Notes under the pieces: model-generated
Told to the model about the DNA's origin: nothing
Seen by the model: only the letters and a program-made list of their open reading frames with translations
The model's database searches: none
Position numbers and translations under genes: made by a program
Shown here: positions 29,739 to 39,272 of the stretch, piece after piece
Position numbering within the stretch: the first letter of the stretch is position 1
Layout of the letters: the number at the start of each line of letters is the position of its first letter
DNA from: Xenococcaceae cyanobacterium MO_188.B32
GTDB taxonomy: Bacteria > Cyanobacteriota > Cyanobacteriia > Cyanobacteriales > Xenococcaceae
Assembly: GCA_030065635.1 (NCBI GenBank)
Contig: JASJDJ010000029.1
Coordinates: 1 to 57,115, forward strand
Reading direction: 5' to 3'
Length of the DNA stretch: 57,115 bases

Positions 29739-30327
29739 TATCTACTCTGGGTTATGGACTTCACAAAATCTTGATATAAAGTTTAAAGCAGTTTTAAAAG
29801 TTAGAGCAGTTACTTTTTCGTAATCTTGCTAAAAAATAACTGCGTAACCTGGCTTAGAAAAAATTTTGTGAATTTGCCATTATTTTCCACACTTAATAGT
29901 ATTTGCTGCTAGTTGCTCCAGAGATACTCTCCTTTTATAAGCTACTTACTGTATTTTCAGTTCAGGAAAAATACTTAACTTTTGCTCGCCAACTATTAAG
30001 TCGTTCAATAACTATACTAAACGTACTATCCTATTATGGAATAAAGTAATAAAAGTATTTGTAACTAACAACACATTTTATCGATCTGTAAAAATAAGTT
30101 ACTAAGTGCAAATATAAAAGAAGAAAACAAAAAGAACGAGTGAATAAGTTTTGGATGCTTTCTTGTTTAATTGTTGTTATTAAGTATTGAGTATTTTTGC
30201 CAATTACTCTTTGATGTCCTCAAAAAATAATTATTGCTTCTAAATATATTTTGGATACAATTTAAATTTCTAGTGCTAAATATTACAACAATCGACCAGA
30301 AATTATCATAATATTTACATTTTTTTT
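29739..30327. other. Non-coding gap between the STAS gene and lpxD
   Basis: About 590 bp of AT-rich sequence with stops in all frames. It should contain the promoter of the STAS gene and the transcription end of lpxD. No tRNA, riboswitch core or small gene was recognised. Confidence 0.4.
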
Positions 30328-31365
30328 TTAAATTTTCTGTTTCAATTCTTGGAAGATTTTATATACTTCTGGCAAACGTTTAGAAATAGCAGAGACTTTT
30401 AAATACAATTTATTGGGCATAGCCGGACTACCAGAAACGATCGCGCCAGGAGCGACAGTACTAGTAATACCACTTTGGGCAGCAGCGATCGCCCCATCAC
30501 CAATTTTGGCTTGATTTGCTATGCCTACTTGTCCTCCTAACATAACTCGATTGCCAATAGTTACTCCGCCAGCTAAACCGGCTTGTCCTGCTATGGCACA
30601 GTTTTGACCAATTTGGCAACCATGACCAATCTGCACTAAGTTGTCAATTTTGGTATTACACCCAACTCTCGTTTCTCCCACAGAAGGGCGATCGACAGCA
30701 CTATTACAACCTATTTCTACCCCATCTTCTAACACCGTGTAGCCAGACTGTTCCATTTTGAACCAACCTTCAGCAGTGGGCACGAAACCAAATCCTTCCG
30801 CACCGATTACTGCACCACTGTGAATTACACAATTTGTCCCAATTTTACTGCGTTCGTGAATAGTACAATTAGCATGAAGAATAGTGTTGTTCCCAATTTC
30901 TACATCGGGATAAACAACTACATTAGGATAAATGCAGACGCGATCGCCAATAGTTACTCCTTTCTCAATTACTACGTGGGCTCCAATATAAACATCCTTA
31001 CCTATACTTGCCGAATCATCGATAATTGCTGTAGGATGAATGCTCGGAGCAGGACGAAAGGGCTGATAAAAAAGGGCGAGTACTCGAGCAAACATTAATC
31101 TTGGTTGCCGTGTAGCAATCCAAGCAATACCTTTTTCGCTGGCTTTTGCTTGCAATTGTTCATCTCGTGGCAAAATTAGAGCACCAGCATTGGTTAAATT
31201 TAGCCTGTTAGCAAATTTACTTCCTTCTATATAGCTGAGTTTATTGGAGGTAGCTAGATCGACCGCAGCCATTCCTTCTATATCTGGATTTAGGTTTCGA
31301 TCTATCTTAAGACTGTTAATTTCTGCTGATGTTCCCAAGCTACTAATAATTTCACTAAACTTCAT
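30328..31365 (-). CDS. lpxD: UDP-3-O-acylglucosamine N-acyltransferase LpxD
   Basis: A 345-aa protein. The N-terminal LpxD domain contains AAVDLATSNKLSYIEGSKFA and is followed by a long left-handed beta-helix of hexapeptides (TAIIDDSASIGKDVYIGAHV onward), with LVQIGHGCQIGQN carrying the conserved catalytic His. It transfers the second acyl chain in lipid A assembly. Length is close to the usual 340. Other lpx genes are not in the window. The acyl specificity in cyanobacteria is less certain than in proteobacteria. Confidence 0.9.
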   Translation of the reverse strand: MKFSEIISSLGTSAEINSLKIDRNLNPDIEGMAAVDLATSNKLSYIEGSKFANRLNLTNAGALILPRDEQLQAKASEKGIAWIATRQPRLMFARVLALFYQPFRPAPSIHPTAIIDDSASIGKDVYIGAHVVIEKGVTIGDRVCIYPNVVVYPDVEIGNNTILHANCTIHERSKIGTNCVIHSGAVIGAEGFGFVPTAEGWFKMEQSGYTVLEDGVEIGCNSAVDRPSVGETRVGCNTKIDNLVQIGHGCQIGQNCAIAGQAGLAGGVTIGNRVMLGGQVGIANQAKIGDGAIAAAQSGITSTVAPGAIVSGSPAMPNKLYLKVSAISKRLPEVYKIFQELKQKI

Positions 31366-31442
31366 ATCTTATGCCTCACAATGATTAGCGATCGATAATA
31401 GACCTATTGCATAAGTACTATAAACCTTGGTTAGGTCAAGAT

Positions 31443-31477
31443 AAAAGGTAAAAGGTAAAAGGTAAAAGGTAAAAGGG
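31443..31477. repeat. Heptamer short tandem repeat (STRR)
   Basis: Four perfect tandem copies of aaaaggt (31443-31470) and a fifth ending ggg. Heptanucleotide STRR sequences of this kind are a known feature of cyanobacterial intergenic DNA. It lies between the divergent lpxD and methyltransferase genes. Confidence 0.9.
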
Positions 31478-31527
31478 ATTAATTCCGAGCGAGCGTTTAT
31501 TTTTGTAAGAAGTCTAATATATCAGTT

Positions 31528-32139
31528 ATGAATATTTACTCCAACTTCCTTTTTCCCAGAATGCTAGATTGGGCTATGTCCGATCCCGTTATTGTCCAAT
31601 ATCGTCAACAATTATTAGCAGAAGTAGAGGGAGAAGTATTAGAAATAGGTTTTGGCACGGGCTTAAATTTACCTTATTATCCAGAAAAAATTGACAAGAT
31701 TACTACTGTCGATCCTAATCCTGGGATGAAAAAATTGGCTGACAAGAGAATAAAGCAATCTTCAATTTCTGTAGATAATCGGGTACTTAATGGAGAAAAT
31801 TTACCGATGGAAGATGCTAATTTTGATTGCGTAGTATTTAATTTGACGTTATGTAGTATTATTCAGGTCGAGCGAGCGAGCGCCGAAATTTACCGTGTCC
31901 TCAAGCCTGGAGGTAAATTCTTTTTTATCGAACATGGATTGAGTAATGAACCTAATATACAAGTCTGGCAAAATCGTTTAACTCCAATTCAGAAAATTAT
32001 CGCCGATGGCTGTCATCTCAACCGCAATATCGAACATTTAGTTAAGCAAAAGTTTACTAACATCAAAATCGATAAATTTTATGCTCCTAAATCTCCTAAA
32101 GTTCATGGTTATATGTATCGAGGCATTGCTACTAAGTAA
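31528..32139 (+). CDS. Class I SAM-dependent methyltransferase
   Basis: A 203-aa Rossmann methyltransferase. Motif I is VLEIGFGTGLNLPYY, the acidic residue of motif II is in KITTVDPNP, and FDCVVFNLTLCSI plus VLKPGGKFFFIEHG follow as motifs IV and V. The N-terminal NFLFPRMLDWAM and late W..R.TP.QK pattern resemble small METTL7/phospholipid-type methyltransferases. The substrate cannot be named. It stands alone, with a converging VOC gene 20 bp downstream. Confidence 0.85.
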   Translation: MNIYSNFLFPRMLDWAMSDPVIVQYRQQLLAEVEGEVLEIGFGTGLNLPYYPEKIDKITTVDPNPGMKKLADKRIKQSSISVDNRVLNGENLPMEDANFDCVVFNLTLCSIIQVERASAEIYRVLKPGGKFFFIEHGLSNEPNIQVWQNRLTPIQKIIADGCHLNRNIEHLVKQKFTNIKIDKFYAPKSPKVHGYMYRGIATK

Positions 32140-32158
32140 TATGCTGTTAAGTAGTTAA

Positions 32159-32623
32159 TTAATCGCTAGTATTCATCTCGTAAAGCATAATTAGATGACC
32201 ATCATAATCATAAAAGGCTTGTTCGGTGAAACAAAGATTGGGTGGAGTAGTGAAAGAATTGGGTTTAGCTATTTCTAATCCTAATTGACTAATTTTGGCG
32301 ATCGCGGGCGTAAGTTCTCCTACTTTAATCACCATAGCAGTAAGATAGGGAGCAGTTGGTAGGGGTAATTCGATTCCTTTTACTTCTGTTAAAGCCAAAG
32401 CACGAGATTCATACTCTGTATCGAAAGCAGCAAATTTAAGCCGAGCAGTATTAGGAAGTTTAAAGATCGTGTATAAATAGGAATCTGAAGATGCCTCACT
32501 CACATAAATAAGCTTAAATCCTAAAATATCGCGATAAATAGTCAAAGATCGTTCTAAATCTGCTACTAATAAACAAGGGCGTTTTAAGTGTAGTCGCTCG
32601 AGGTTATTGTCTAGACTAGGCAT
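32159..32623 (-). CDS. VOC-superfamily (glyoxalase/dioxygenase fold) protein
   Basis: A 154-aa protein with two beta-alpha-beta-beta-beta units. It starts RPCLLVADLERSLTIYRDIL and GFKLIYVSE, and ends CFTEQAFYDYDGHLIMLYEM, where the family's final metal-ligand Glu lies. The first metal ligand, usually His or Glu in the opening strand, is not obvious, so catalysis is uncertain. Substrate unknown. Confidence 0.78.
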   Translation of the reverse strand: MPSLDNNLERLHLKRPCLLVADLERSLTIYRDILGFKLIYVSEASSDSYLYTIFKLPNTARLKFAAFDTEYESRALALTEVKGIELPLPTAPYLTAMVIKVGELTPAIAKISQLGLEIAKPNSFTTPPNLCFTEQAFYDYDGHLIMLYEMNTSD

Positions 32624-32864
32624 AGTATTTTTTAGAGCTAATTTGTCAACAAAATATTAAAGTTAATTTATCGATTGTAGGTTGGCAAAAATGTAATAGA
32701 TCGATAAAAAAAGCAATTTAGGTAAGTTGTGGTTGCTAGCTGTTGTTGAGAATTTATATACAGACTGCAAAAAGCAGTGACCCTCGAAGATAATCTTAAC
32801 TACGATGAACCAATTGAGTGCTTCGCGCTTTTAAGTTACTAAAGAGTATAGTGTTCGAGAAGTA

Positions 32865-34151
32865 ATGAATAAATACATCAAACCTATTTTGATATTTTTG
32901 ACTATCAGTTTGGCAATTATTGCTTGTAATAATATTGCTAGAGTCGATCGTCAATCCTTGCAAACAGATGCACCTCCAATTACCAAATCTTCCACCGAAA
33001 ATAATGTTTTAAAAATTTTATTCTCAAGATATTTTGAAGACTGTTACCCTGTATAACAATGTAGAGAAAAAGCAAAGCTACTACGCAGTTCCTATTCACC
33101 AAGCGACAAATCATATTTATTACTGGCGAGACTTACTCGAGCAAGTCGAGCGAACAGAACGAGATATTCCCCAAGATTGGGATGGTTTCTGGAAATTTTG
33201 GACAATAGTACAAAATGAGTTGCACTCAAAATTAGAGGGAGCGCAAAAAGTCGGCTCATCGTCTCCAATAGAGAATGATAAGGCTCGATCGGGTTAAATA
33301 GTGGTACAGCAGCAGCATTAGTACTTGCCCGTCGTAGTCTTAGACTTTCAGAGCGTTGGCCCAGAGCCTGTAATGCCTTGGTATCGCCAGTGGATGATAA
33401 CAAGCACGTATGGACTTATTGGGCGCGTATCTCTAAATTACTGAAGGGTTGCCATCGGCATAGTTATTTTGAGATGAAGGTCAGGGTTGGGGTCAAGCCT
33501 AATAACCAGAGTTCTTTTGACGAGCGCGGTTCGGGGGCTTCAAAATACAGGAATTCAACTGGATGCACAGAAGATAACTCCTGTAAAGCCCCCTTCTCCC
33601 CCTGCGCCGTCTTACGGCGCAAAGGAACGCGTGAGGAGAAAAGGAAGTTATTGGGCAAGTCGTCAGACACTCCAGTAAACCTTAGTGACACAAGTGCGCT
33701 TGGTGTCACGTCTGCATAAGTTTACCCAACTTTAAGTAGATTTTTTATTGCGCTACCACAACAAGATATTTATGGAATTGGCTTACCTCTATCACCTCAA
33801 GCAGGAGACACTTATGTAACCTTCGAGCAAATTTTAGAAGCCTACAATGTATCGATCCTAAATAACAAAGGTCAACTTCAAGTCGACAAAGCTCAAGTGC
33901 GTCAAGGTATTGTCAGGGTTTTAGATTGGTACGGTCAATTTTATAGACAAGGATACATACCACCAAATGCCTTGAATTGGTTAAATCCCGATAATAATCG
34001 TCTCTTGCTCAACCGCAAAATATTGATGACAGCGAATCACACTCTCTCAATACCTGTAGCGTTACGTCAAGACCCAGATACTTACCGTAACAAACTGGGG
34101 ACTATAAATTTTCCCAATAAACCAGACGGCAAGCCGATCTGTCATCCATAG
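32865..34151 (+). pseudogene. Carbohydrate ABC transporter substrate-binding lipoprotein, shattered
   Basis: Fragment 1 (32865-33056) is a lipoprotein signal (PILIFLTISLAIIACNN, lipobox Cys at about 21). Fragment 2 (about 33060-33230, another frame) reads YYAVPIHQATNHIYYWRDLL and IPQDWDGFWKFWTIVQNEL, typical of family-1 substrate-binding proteins. Fragment 3 (about 33750-34150) reads IYGIGLPLSPQAGDTYVTFE and WYGQFYRQGYIPPNALNW. Roughly 100 residues are missing after fragment 1, foreign sequence of about 500 bp follows fragment 2, and the C-terminal third is absent. No permease or ATPase genes are nearby. It is dead. Confidence 0.8.
33240..33740. other. Unidentified insert within the substrate-binding-protein relic
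   Basis: This stretch separates two parts of one pseudogene and looks different in composition: fewer A/T runs and more G/C-rich words. It includes a composite palindrome at 33586-33645 (tgcgccg..cggcgca at its centre, cccttctcc..ggagaaaagg outside). Short open frames exist on both strands (for example plus-strand ALVLARRSLRLSERWPRAC) but none matches a family I can name. It is probably a decayed mobile element. Confidence 0.45.
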
Positions 34152-34163
34152 TAAGTCTGAATC

Positions 34164-34598
34164 CTATAAATACTTTTGAACTACTTCCCAGCCAGTCAAA
34201 GAAACAAAAACAAAGCCAGCAAATAAGATTATATTTGTTCCAATATGAAGCGATCGCGCCCAGGGACGTTGAGAGCTAATTTTAGTAGAACTCCAAGCTG
34301 ATAACGATACTAAAGCGACTACTAACAGACCCGCACCAAAATGGGACGAGTGCATTAGGCTGCCGTAATGACCTACTGTACCTACTAAGCCGATAATTAG
34401 CAAAAGAATTACCAACATTACCATTACTATACCACTTACGTAGTGAAAATATCTCAGCCAAGAAGGGCGAAGAGTTCTACTAGTACGGGAATAATACATC
34501 CATCCACCAGAAACAGTCTGCAATAGATAAGCTGCGATCGCGAGTCCCATCGACCAGGCAGCAATTTTCCAGAGCCAAAGAAAAGAAGGTAAATCCAA
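34164..34598 (-). CDS. DUF4079 membrane protein
   Basis: A 144-aa protein with four hydrophobic helices (for example YVSGIVMVMLVILLLIIGLV and FGAGLLVVALVSLSAWS). The spacing and conserved His residues (FHYVSG, GHYGSLMHSSHFG, SLHIGTN) fit DUF4079, a cytochrome-b561-like four-helix family found in cyanobacteria and plants. Heme binding is plausible but not shown. It converges on the dead transporter gene and lies downstream of the DUF1830 gene. Confidence 0.85.
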   Translation of the reverse strand: MDLPSFLWLWKIAAWSMGLAIAAYLLQTVSGGWMYYSRTSRTLRPSWLRYFHYVSGIVMVMLVILLLIIGLVGTVGHYGSLMHSSHFGAGLLVVALVSLSAWSSTKISSQRPWARSLHIGTNIILFAGFVFVSLTGWEVVQKYL

Positions 34599-34635
34599 AC
34601 TTAATCCCTAATAAACCTATATGTTCACAACTGTA

Positions 34636-34675
34636 AAAGGGTTGTCTGAGCAGACAACCCTTTAATTTTTTTTTT
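34636..34675 (+). terminator. Strong intrinsic terminator-like hairpin
   Basis: aaagggttgtctg (34636-34648) pairs perfectly with cagacaacccttt (34651-34663) and is followed by aa and ten T residues. The T tract makes it a plus-strand terminator, although neighbouring genes run on the minus strand. The A/T base of the stem also gives a few T residues on the other strand, so it may act in both directions and separate DUF1830 from DUF4079. Confidence 0.75.
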
Positions 34676-34691
34676 ATTAATAAACTATCTA

Positions 34692-35078
34692 TCACACGCT
34701 AACAGGCGTTTTCCAAAATATTAAATCGGTCTTAGAGTCTCGATCGATAGCTTCTACTCTATAGTTACTATCAGTTTTACTATCATCACTCAAAGATACT
34801 TTATCATGAGCAGAACTTTTGCTTTCCTGTAAACAAAGACGCTCACAAGGGATAGTATCAGAAAGAATTGCAGTAGCCATCATTCCCGAATGAATTTCTA
34901 AAAGAGCTTGAGAAAAAGTCTCAAACACGAGTCTTTGCCCGGGAAATACTACTCTTTCAAAATACCAATTAGCAATATTAGTAATGCGAGCAATCTGAAT
35001 TTGACTGGTTTTATTTACATAGCAACAAAGAATACTATTTTGAGTATCGTGAGGAACGGGATCGAGTATTTGAGACAT
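34692..35078 (-). CDS. DUF1830 protein
   Basis: A 128-aa protein. The first 85 residues match DUF1830: ILCCYVNKTSQIQIARITNI, NWYFERVVFPGQRLVFE, and LEIHSGMMATAILSDTIPCE. The last 40 residues are a polar low-complexity tail (SSAHDKVSLSDDSKTDSN). DUF1830 proteins are small soluble cyanobacterial proteins without an established role. Confidence 0.9.
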   Translation of the reverse strand: MSQILDPVPHDTQNSILCCYVNKTSQIQIARITNIANWYFERVVFPGQRLVFETFSQALLEIHSGMMATAILSDTIPCERLCLQESKSSAHDKVSLSDDSKTDSNYRVEAIDRDSKTDLIFWKTPVSV

Positions 35079-35498
35079 AATTATGAAAGGGTTTTAAATG
35101 AAATTTGCTATTACTCTGCTACGCTAACATTTCCGATCCCCACTAGCTGTAAAAGTGAATACCAATTAAAATTTACCTTCGTACCTTCTGCTACACTCTG
35201 TGATATTATGGGTTTTTTTTAGATTTTTTTTAGATTTATAGAAATTTAGCCATAAAGAGCTGCCAATCGCCTCCCCCCGAACTTCGAGCGGTTTGTCTAA
35301 AAAAATCATCGAACACGAGTATGAAATAGATATTAGTTGATTGTGAGAGATAATCTCGCTAAAGTTAAGATATGTGAAAAATTTTAATTTTATCTTTCCT
35401 TAATTTATTTTTAAATTCAGTCAACGCTCTTTCGGAGCCTACATCCAAGAACTGCGTTAGCTTCTTCAAAACTAAAAAACCGATTAAAGCCAAGAGTT
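35079..35498. other. Non-coding gap upstream of a radical SAM gene
   Basis: About 420 bp, AT-rich, containing a duplicated t-run word (gattttttttagattt at 35211-35236). It should hold the divergent promoters of the DUF1830 and radical SAM genes. Short frames here have no coding character. Confidence 0.4.
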
Positions 35499-37070
35499 AT
35501 GAATCAAAAAATTCTTTATGTTCGTCTGCCCTGCAATCCAATTTTTCCTATTGGTGTTGTCTATTTAGCCGATCATATTCATAAGCTTTTGCCTCAAATC
35601 GAACAAAAAATATTCGACTTAGGCACTGTACCCCCTCTAGATTTCGCTCGAGCTTTAGATGTTTGTATCGATCGATTTCAGCCCAATTTACTAGTGTTTT
35701 CTTGGCGCGATATTCAGATTTATGCTCCAGTAGGTGGTAGAGGCGGAAACCCACTCCAAAATGCTTTTGAATTTTACTACGCTAAAAATCCTCTAATTAG
35801 ACTGAGGGGGGCATTAGGCGGATTAAAAGTTACCACTGCTTATTATGGCGAATTATGGCGTAATTTAGGCTTAATTAAGCGTGGTTTGAAACGGGCGCGT
35901 CGATATCATCCAGATGCCCGCAGTGTTGTAGGTGGTGGTGCTGTCAGCGTTTTCTACGAACAGTTAAAAGATAAACTACCCGCAGGGACAATTGTTTCCG
36001 TAGGTGAAGGAGAAACCTTACTTGCTAAATTACTTCAAGGTCAAGATATTAGTAACGAACGTTGTTATGTAGTAGGCGAAACTCAACCAAGAGAAAGATT
36101 AATTCACGAACAACCTACCCCTATTGAAAAAACTGCTTGCAACTATGACTACATTGCTAGCATTTGGTCTGAATTTGACTATTATCTCCAAGAAAATGAC
36201 TTCTATATTGGCGTACAAACCAAACGAGGCTGTCCTCACAACTGTTGTTATTGTATCTATACAGTAGTTGAAGGCAAACAAGTACGGATTAATGCGCACG
36301 ATGAAGTCGTCAAAGAAATGCGTCAGCTTTATGACAGGGGTATTCGTAACTTCTGGTTTACCGATGCTCAATTTATTCCTGCCAAAAAATATATTCCCGA
36401 TGCCATAGAACTATTACAAAAAATCCTCGACTCTGGTATGAAGGATACTCATTGGGCAGCCTACATTCGTGCTGATAACTTGACTCCAGAGTTGTGTGAG
36501 TTAATGGTTAAAACGGGAATGAACTATTTCGAGATCGGCATTACTAGTGGTTCTCAAGAATTAGTTCGTAAAATGCGCATGGGTTACAATCTCCGTACTG
36601 TACTCCAGAATTGTCGGGATTTAAAAGCAGCAGGTTTTAACGATCTAGTTTCCGTCAATTATTCTTTTAATGTAATTGACGAAACTCACGATACTATTCG
36701 TCAAACTGTTGCTTATCATCGAGAACTAGAACGAATTTTTGGAGTAGATAAAGTCGAGCCAGCCATCTTCTTTATTGGCTTACAACCTCACACTCACTTA
36801 GAAGAATATGCCTTGAAAAATGATATTCTTAAACCAGGATATAACCCGATGAGTTTGATGCCTTGGACGGCGAAAAAACTACTGTGGAATCCCGAACCTA
36901 ATGGTTCTTTCTTTGGGGAAGTTTGTTTGCAAGCTTGGCAACAGAATCCTAACGATTTTGGACGAGAAGTAATGAAGATTTTGGAAGATAGATTAGGTCG
37001 TGCTGACTTAGAAGAAGCACTAAATGCGCCTATAGCAAGTAAGCAAAAAGTATTGGCAACAATTTCTTAA
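35499..37070 (+). CDS. B12-binding/radical SAM protein, photosystem II high-light acclimation type
   Basis: A 523-aa protein beginning ILYVRLPCNPIFPIGVVYLA, with a cobalamin-type N-terminal domain and then TKRGCPHNCCYCIYTVVEGK, the radical SAM CxxxCxxC motif at about residue 245. HWAAYIRADNLTPELCELMV and GITSGSQELVRKMRMGYNL follow as barrel motifs. To my recollection, close cyanobacterial relatives are annotated as photosystem II high-light acclimation radical SAM proteins; the substrate is unknown. The DICT-HD gene follows 75 bp downstream, possibly in the same transcript. Confidence 0.7.
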   Translation: MNQKILYVRLPCNPIFPIGVVYLADHIHKLLPQIEQKIFDLGTVPPLDFARALDVCIDRFQPNLLVFSWRDIQIYAPVGGRGGNPLQNAFEFYYAKNPLIRLRGALGGLKVTTAYYGELWRNLGLIKRGLKRARRYHPDARSVVGGGAVSVFYEQLKDKLPAGTIVSVGEGETLLAKLLQGQDISNERCYVVGETQPRERLIHEQPTPIEKTACNYDYIASIWSEFDYYLQENDFYIGVQTKRGCPHNCCYCIYTVVEGKQVRINAHDEVVKEMRQLYDRGIRNFWFTDAQFIPAKKYIPDAIELLQKILDSGMKDTHWAAYIRADNLTPELCELMVKTGMNYFEIGITSGSQELVRKMRMGYNLRTVLQNCRDLKAAGFNDLVSVNYSFNVIDETHDTIRQTVAYHRELERIFGVDKVEPAIFFIGLQPHTHLEEYALKNDILKPGYNPMSLMPWTAKKLLWNPEPNGSFFGEVCLQAWQQNPNDFGREVMKILEDRLGRADLEEALNAPIASKQKVLATIS

Positions 37071-37145
37071 AAAGATAGTGAAATTGGTAAACGTAAGTAC
37101 ACATTCACATTGAATGTTTTTAATAGATAAATAATAATTTAAGAT

Positions 37146-38525
37146 ATGCTAAAAGGCTCTATATTACAAAGACTAGATGCTGCTCATGGCAAAAATAATA
37201 GACCGCTAAATCTGGGAGTATATTATAAAAATACTTTAGTTGCTCTCTGTCATGCATTAGAAGACTTTATTTTAGAGTCGGACAGTGCGCCGTTGATGGT
37301 AACGGCATTTCAGCGAGGAAAATGGTATCTCCAAGAAGCAGAGCGTTATGGTGAATTAGCAGAAAAATCATCTCAAATAGCGATTCTAGCTGCACCAGAT
37401 GCAGGTTTTGCCACCCATCCTACCAGCCAAAGAAAGAATGTAGCTTTAGTAAGTTTACCCCCAGACGATCCTGTAGCCCAAGAATGGCATTTAATGATTT
37501 TTTCCTCTACTTATACAGCAATGGTATTGTGTCAAGAATTATCTGAGGAAGATTATGGGGTTGGTGGTCAACCACAAGAAGACTTAGAGAGAAAATTTTA
37601 TGGTTTTTGGACATTTGAGCCAGAATTAGTCAAAGAAACCGTAAAATTGGCGATCGACCATATTGCCAAGTACGACCGCGATCTAGCTCAAACTCTATCA
37701 TCACAAGTAGAACAAATGAGCTTAAAATTCGGCTCACAACAAAAAGATGACTTGACGGCAGTAGTATCAAAAGTAGTCAACTATTTACAAGCAGAAGAGC
37801 AACATCTACATCAACCAGAAAAAGAAGATAATTTTGCTTGGTTGCAAGCCCTCGAAGATAATCTAGCTTCCAATAAAATTCAGGCATTTTTAAGAATAGC
37901 CCAACTCCTAGATTATACCGATCTCAGTAATCCTATGGCAGCAACAGAAGTAGCAGCTATGGTAGAAGCAATGGGACAAATACTAGACTTACCCTCATGG
38001 CAAATAAAACGCTTGCGTCTGGCAGGATTATTGCATCGTCTGGCATCTTTAACTAGTGCCTTGGAAACAGAAGAAATAAAATCCCCCGCTCAACAAGAAG
38101 TCTTGAAACATCAAGACCACTTACCTCAGGCATCGGTACTAAGAATTATGCCTCAATTAAAGGCGATCGCCAAAATAGTAACCCATCAGACAGAAGCTTG
38201 GGACGGTTCTGGTACTCCTTCTGGTTTAGCCTATGATGGCATTCCTCTAGAATCGAGAATTATTCGTCTAGTTGCTGATTTCCAAGCACGAGTCAATCAG
38301 TATAAACGAGAAGATTCTATTAACAATGTTCTGACAAAAGCCCTAGCTAAGTGTCAAAACAAAGCAGGGACAATTTATGACCCCAAATTAGTAGATTCTT
38401 TGGCTTTAATGGTTATGGGTATGCAGCAGGGAATGAGTATTCAAGCCTATCAACCCAAAATTGCTACAGGAATGTGGCTGCTTGATTCTGAACCTAGTGA
38501 AGAAAATCGCACTACTTCGGCTTAA
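37146..38525 (+). CDS. DICT sensory domain plus degenerate HD domain protein
   Basis: A 459-aa protein. The N-terminal half is a DICT domain (LNLGVYYKNTLVALCHALED, then FYGFWTFEPELVKE), usually found next to light- or phosphorelay-signalling modules. The C-terminal half resembles an HD-GYP-like domain: LRLAGLLHRLASL, then IVTHQTEAWDGSGTPSGLAY and SRIIRLVADFQ. The leading HD pair appears as HR, so phosphodiesterase activity may be lost. It is probably a cytosolic signalling protein. Confidence 0.78.
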   Translation: MLKGSILQRLDAAHGKNNRPLNLGVYYKNTLVALCHALEDFILESDSAPLMVTAFQRGKWYLQEAERYGELAEKSSQIAILAAPDAGFATHPTSQRKNVALVSLPPDDPVAQEWHLMIFSSTYTAMVLCQELSEEDYGVGGQPQEDLERKFYGFWTFEPELVKETVKLAIDHIAKYDRDLAQTLSSQVEQMSLKFGSQQKDDLTAVVSKVVNYLQAEEQHLHQPEKEDNFAWLQALEDNLASNKIQAFLRIAQLLDYTDLSNPMAATEVAAMVEAMGQILDLPSWQIKRLRLAGLLHRLASLTSALETEEIKSPAQQEVLKHQDHLPQASVLRIMPQLKAIAKIVTHQTEAWDGSGTPSGLAYDGIPLESRIIRLVADFQARVNQYKREDSINNVLTKALAKCQNKAGTIYDPKLVDSLALMVMGMQQGMSIQAYQPKIATGMWLLDSEPSEENRTTSA

Positions 38526-38570
38526 AATTTATTAATTTAAAAAGTAACCAAAAACGCGACTGTAAAATAA

Positions 38571-39218
38571 TTGATGACCAAAATAGAAGCTATTCGTACA
38601 GGACAAGAAAAACATTTTCCTGGAGTCGATTTAGAAGACGAAAATCTTTCTAAATGTCAATTGGAGCGAATTAATCTGGCTGGTGCTAATTTAGTCGGTG
38701 CAGATTTTTCTCACTCTAACCTCAAAGGAGCAAGATTAGACGGAGCCAATCTGTTAGGAGCTAGATTCAACTGTGCTGATGTTAGAGCCAATTTTCTGGG
38801 AGCTAACTTGATGCAAGCCGATCTGAGTAATGCAGATTTAAGGGGTAGTAATCTGCGGGGTGCTAATCTTATGGGAGCTAAGTTGACACAAGCATCCTTA
38901 GCAGGGTCTTTTCTCAGCGGAGTAAATCTGACAGGAGTTAACCTCACTGGCGTAGATTTTCGCGGTGCCGACCTTAGAGGTGCTAACTTAAATAGTGCTA
39001 ATCTTAAGGGAGCAAATTTGGCTCAAGCCGACTTACAAGGAGCTAATTTAAGCGAAACCAATTTAGAAGAGGCAGATTTGCGAGGGGCTAATTTAGCAGG
39101 AGCTAATTTAGTAGGGGCTAATTTGCTTTGTGCCGAGTTGGAAGGGTCTAATTTTGACGGCGTTGACCTCGATCGAGCTTGTTTACTGGGAACTTCTCTT
39201 CCAGATAAAAATTCTTAG
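38571..39218 (+). CDS. Pentapeptide repeat protein
   Basis: A 215-aa protein made almost wholly of A(D/N)LxG-type pentapeptides from about residue 25 to 205 (for example LSNADLRGSNLRGANLMGAK), which fold as a right-handed quadrilateral beta-helix. An ordinary family in cyanobacteria, mostly without known function. No signal peptide or membrane helix. It is followed 54 bp later by another plus-strand gene. Confidence 0.93.
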   Translation: MMTKIEAIRTGQEKHFPGVDLEDENLSKCQLERINLAGANLVGADFSHSNLKGARLDGANLLGARFNCADVRANFLGANLMQADLSNADLRGSNLRGANLMGAKLTQASLAGSFLSGVNLTGVNLTGVDFRGADLRGANLNSANLKGANLAQADLQGANLSETNLEEADLRGANLAGANLVGANLLCAELEGSNFDGVDLDRACLLGTSLPDKNS

Positions 39219-39272
39219 TGAATTAATGCTACATTAAACGATCGATATCTTGTATTAGCTTAAAAAATTTTC

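Noticed and set aside
31443-31477. Tandem heptamers as a CRISPR-like array
   Set aside because: There are no spacers; it is a simple short tandem repeat.
33092-33719. Several overlapping frames of 63-113 codons on both strands
   Set aside because: They lie in the insert of a broken gene, overlap each other, and none has a recognisable domain or ribosome site.
34908-35222. Plus-strand 104-codon frame
   Set aside because: Mostly antisense to the DUF1830 gene and non-coding upstream DNA; no family resemblance.
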